Positions 62,489 through 64,000 of a stretch of 64,000 nucleotides of DNA are shown piece after piece. The stretch is taken from contig NZ_UWOT01000012.1 of assembly GCF_900604535.1 (NCBI RefSeq), positions 1-64,000 on the forward strand. Reading direction: 5' to 3'. Made by a program: the position numbers and the translations under genes. Positions within the stretch are counted from its first letter, which is position 1, and each line of letters opens with the position of its first letter. The notes under the pieces are model-generated. The model did no database searches. It had not been told where the DNA came from and saw only the letters and a program-made list of their open reading frames with translations. This stretch comes from Romboutsia_E sp900604535 (GTDB lineage: Bacteria; Bacillota; Clostridia; Peptostreptococcales; Peptostreptococcaceae).

Positions 62489-64000
62489 TTACTTAGCAAC
62501 AGCATACATTTCTTTTAATTTATTTTGTACATCCTTGTTTTCTAAGTATTCTTCAAGTGTAGTTTTTCTATCCATTATTCCACCTGGAGTTATTTCTATT
62601 ATTCTGTTTGCAAGAGTTTGTATCATCTCTTGGTCATGAGAGTTAAATAATAATACTCCTGGGAATTTCTCTAAACCTTTATTTACAGAAGTTATTGACT
62701 CTAAGTCTAAGTGGTTAGTTGGATCATCTAAAACTAAAACGTTAGCATTTGATAACATTAACTTAGATAACATACATCTAACTTTTTCTCCTCCAGATAA
62801 AACTTGAGCTTCTTTTAAAGCTTCTTCTCCAGAGAATAACATTCTACCTAAGAATCCTCTTATGAAACTTTCACTCTTTTCTTCAGAATACTGTCTTAAC
62901 CAGTCAACTAAAGAATAACTTATTCCATCGAAGTATTGGTTATGATTTTTAGGAAGATATGATTGAGATGTAGTTACTCCCCACTTGAAAGTACCACTAT
63001 CAGCAGTGTCTTCTCCCATTATTATGTTGAATAATGTAGTTACAGCTATTTCGTCACCCATGAAAGCAACTTTATCATCTCTATCTAATCTGAAAGATAC
63101 ATTATCTAAAACTTTAACACCATCTATAGTTTTAGTTAATCCTTCAACTTCTAATACTTCATTTCCTATTTCTCTCTCAGGAGCAAATCCAACATATGGA
63201 TATCTTCTTCTAGAAGGTTGTATTTCTTCAACTTCTATTTTATCTAATTGTTTCTTTCTTGCAGTTGCTTGTTTTGCTTTAGAAGCATTCGAGCTGAATC
63301 TTGCAATGAACTCTTTTAATTGAGCTATTTTTTCTTCAGCTTTCTTATTTTGATCTTTAGCAAGTTGTAATGCTAATTGGCTTGACTCATACCAGAAGTC
63401 ATAGTTACCAACGTACATTTGTATTTTACCAAAATCAACGTCAACTATATTTGTACATATTTGATTTAAGAAATGTCTATCATGTGATACAACTATAACG
63501 ATAGAATCTTCTAAATCCATTATAAAGTTATTTAACCAGTTTATTGATTGGAAATCTAAGTGGTTAGTCGGTTCGTCCATTACTAGTATTTCAGGTTTAC
63601 CAAATAATGCTTGAGCAAGTAATACTTTAACCTTTTCTCCACCAGTTAATTCCTTCATTTGCTTATAGTGTAAGCTTTTATCTATTCCTAGACCCATTAA
63701 TAATCTCTCTGCATTTGTTTCTGCATCCCATCCATCAAGTTCAGCAAATTCACCTTCAAGTTCTGCAGCTTTTATACCATCTTCTTCAGTGAAGTCTGGC
63801 TTCATGTATAATGCATCTTTTTCTTGCATTATAGAATATAGTCTTTCATGTCCCATTATAACAACATTTAAAACTGTATCTTCTTCATATTTGAAGTGGT
63901 CCTGTCTAAGTACAGACATTCTTTCTTTTTCAGTTATTGAAACACTTCCTGTATTTGGTTCTATATCTCCAGCTAATATTTTTAGGAAAGTTGATTTTCC
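62489..64000 (-). CDS. ABC-F ATPase, N-terminus cut by the window edge
   Basis: About 504 aa are present and the gene continues beyond 64000. ABC-F proteins act on the ribosome as translation factors or resistance proteins. Seen: the first-half Walker A tail GKSTFLKILAG at the very edge, LTGGEKVKVLLAQALFGKP and ILVMDEPTNHLDFQ, the inter-domain linker near the middle (SSNASKAKQATARKKQL), a degenerate second Walker A (FMGDEIAVTT), and second-half LSGGEKVRCMLSKLML with VLVLDDPTNHLDLES. The second Walker A deviates from GxxxxGK(S/T), so that site may bind ATP poorly. Closest to YbiT-like proteins. Confidence 0.9.
   Translation of the reverse strand, partial: GKSTFLKILAGDIEPNTGSVSITEKERMSVLRQDHFKYEEDTVLNVVIMGHERLYSIMQEKDALYMKPDFTEEDGIKAAELEGEFAELDGWDAETNAERLLMGLGIDKSLHYKQMKELTGGEKVKVLLAQALFGKPEILVMDEPTNHLDFQSINWLNNFIMDLEDSIVIVVSHDRHFLNQICTNIVDVDFGKIQMYVGNYDFWYESSQLALQLAKDQNKKAEEKIAQLKEFIARFSSNASKAKQATARKKQLDKIEVEEIQPSRRRYPYVGFAPEREIGNEVLEVEGLTKTIDGVKVLDNVSFRLDRDDKVAFMGDEIAVTTLFNIIMGEDTADSGTFKWGVTTSQSYLPKNHNQYFDGISYSLVDWLRQYSEEKSESFIRGFLGRMLFSGEEALKEAQVLSGGEKVRCMLSKLMLSNANVLVLDDPTNHLDLESITSVNKGLEKFPGVLLFNSHDQEMIQTLANRIIEITPGGIMDRKTTLEEYLENKDVQNKLKEMYAVAK

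Noticed and set aside
1..64000. CRISPR arrays, tRNA and rRNA genes, insertion sequences
   Set aside because: No spaced direct repeats, no tRNA-like or rRNA-like sequence, and no transposase gene was recognised.

Overview
The window is AT-rich throughout. Its gene content (Spo0E-like and PRD regulators, many intrinsic terminators, strong AGGAGG ribosome binding sites, frequent TTG/GTG starts, an L-box riboswitch, a glnS gene) points to a low-GC Firmicute, most likely class Clostridia and probably the Peptostreptococcaceae. The species cannot be fixed from sequence alone. I saw no rRNA, tRNA or CRISPR array.

Bases 1 to about 12,260 are the right-hand part of an integrated prophage. A leftward early module (220-6451) holds a tyrosine recombinase, a sigma-70-like regulator, SSB, a Spo0E-like protein, a DnaC-type loader, a DnaD-type initiator with an internal 16-bp iteron array, several small proteins, Rha and Cro. 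It faces a rightward lysogeny module across an operator region: repressor, ImmA-type protease, an OLD/AriA-like ATPase with a TOPRIM-like tail, a D12-class adenine methylase, and a large serine integrase. The prophage sits inside the ATPase gene of an SsuABC/TauABC-like transporter. Only the last 63 codons of that ATPase survive here, directly before intact permease and binding-protein genes. The structural genes and attL lie outside the window to the left.

From 12.4 kb onward the sequence is host chromosome. In order: the rest of that ABC transporter; a frameshifted CcdA-TlpA fusion; a GltD/PreT-like oxidoreductase; a small Asp/Tyr-rich protein; a DUF554 membrane protein; a stand-alone SIR2 protein; a fructose module (PRD activator, fruK, fruA); an RpiR regulator; mnmM and rluB; an AI-2E transporter; and a lysC-lysA pair under an L-box lysine riboswitch, with both genes broken. 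Next come envelope proteins, glnS, a lipid kinase, a LUD/ferredoxin pair, a siderophore- or cobalamin-type ABC transporter, an aminotransferase, a hydrolase, a cold-shock protein, a BmpA-type nucleoside transporter with an M20 amidohydrolase, an amino-acid ABC transporter with a hairpin leader, a GHL10 glycosidase-like protein, a CLC transporter, an HD phosphohydrolase, a zinc-ribbon/DUF2829 protein, and the C-terminal part of an ABC-F ATPase cut by the window edge.

The best candidates for a second look are: the ATPase plus methylase cassette in the prophage lysogeny module; the prophage Spo0E-like protein; the iteron array inside the initiator gene; the transporter gene interrupted at attR; the decayed lysine genes under an intact riboswitch; the zinc-ribbon/DUF2829 protein; and two small regulated transcripts, a 44-codon gene at 42.7 kb and a hairpin leader at 57.9 kb.
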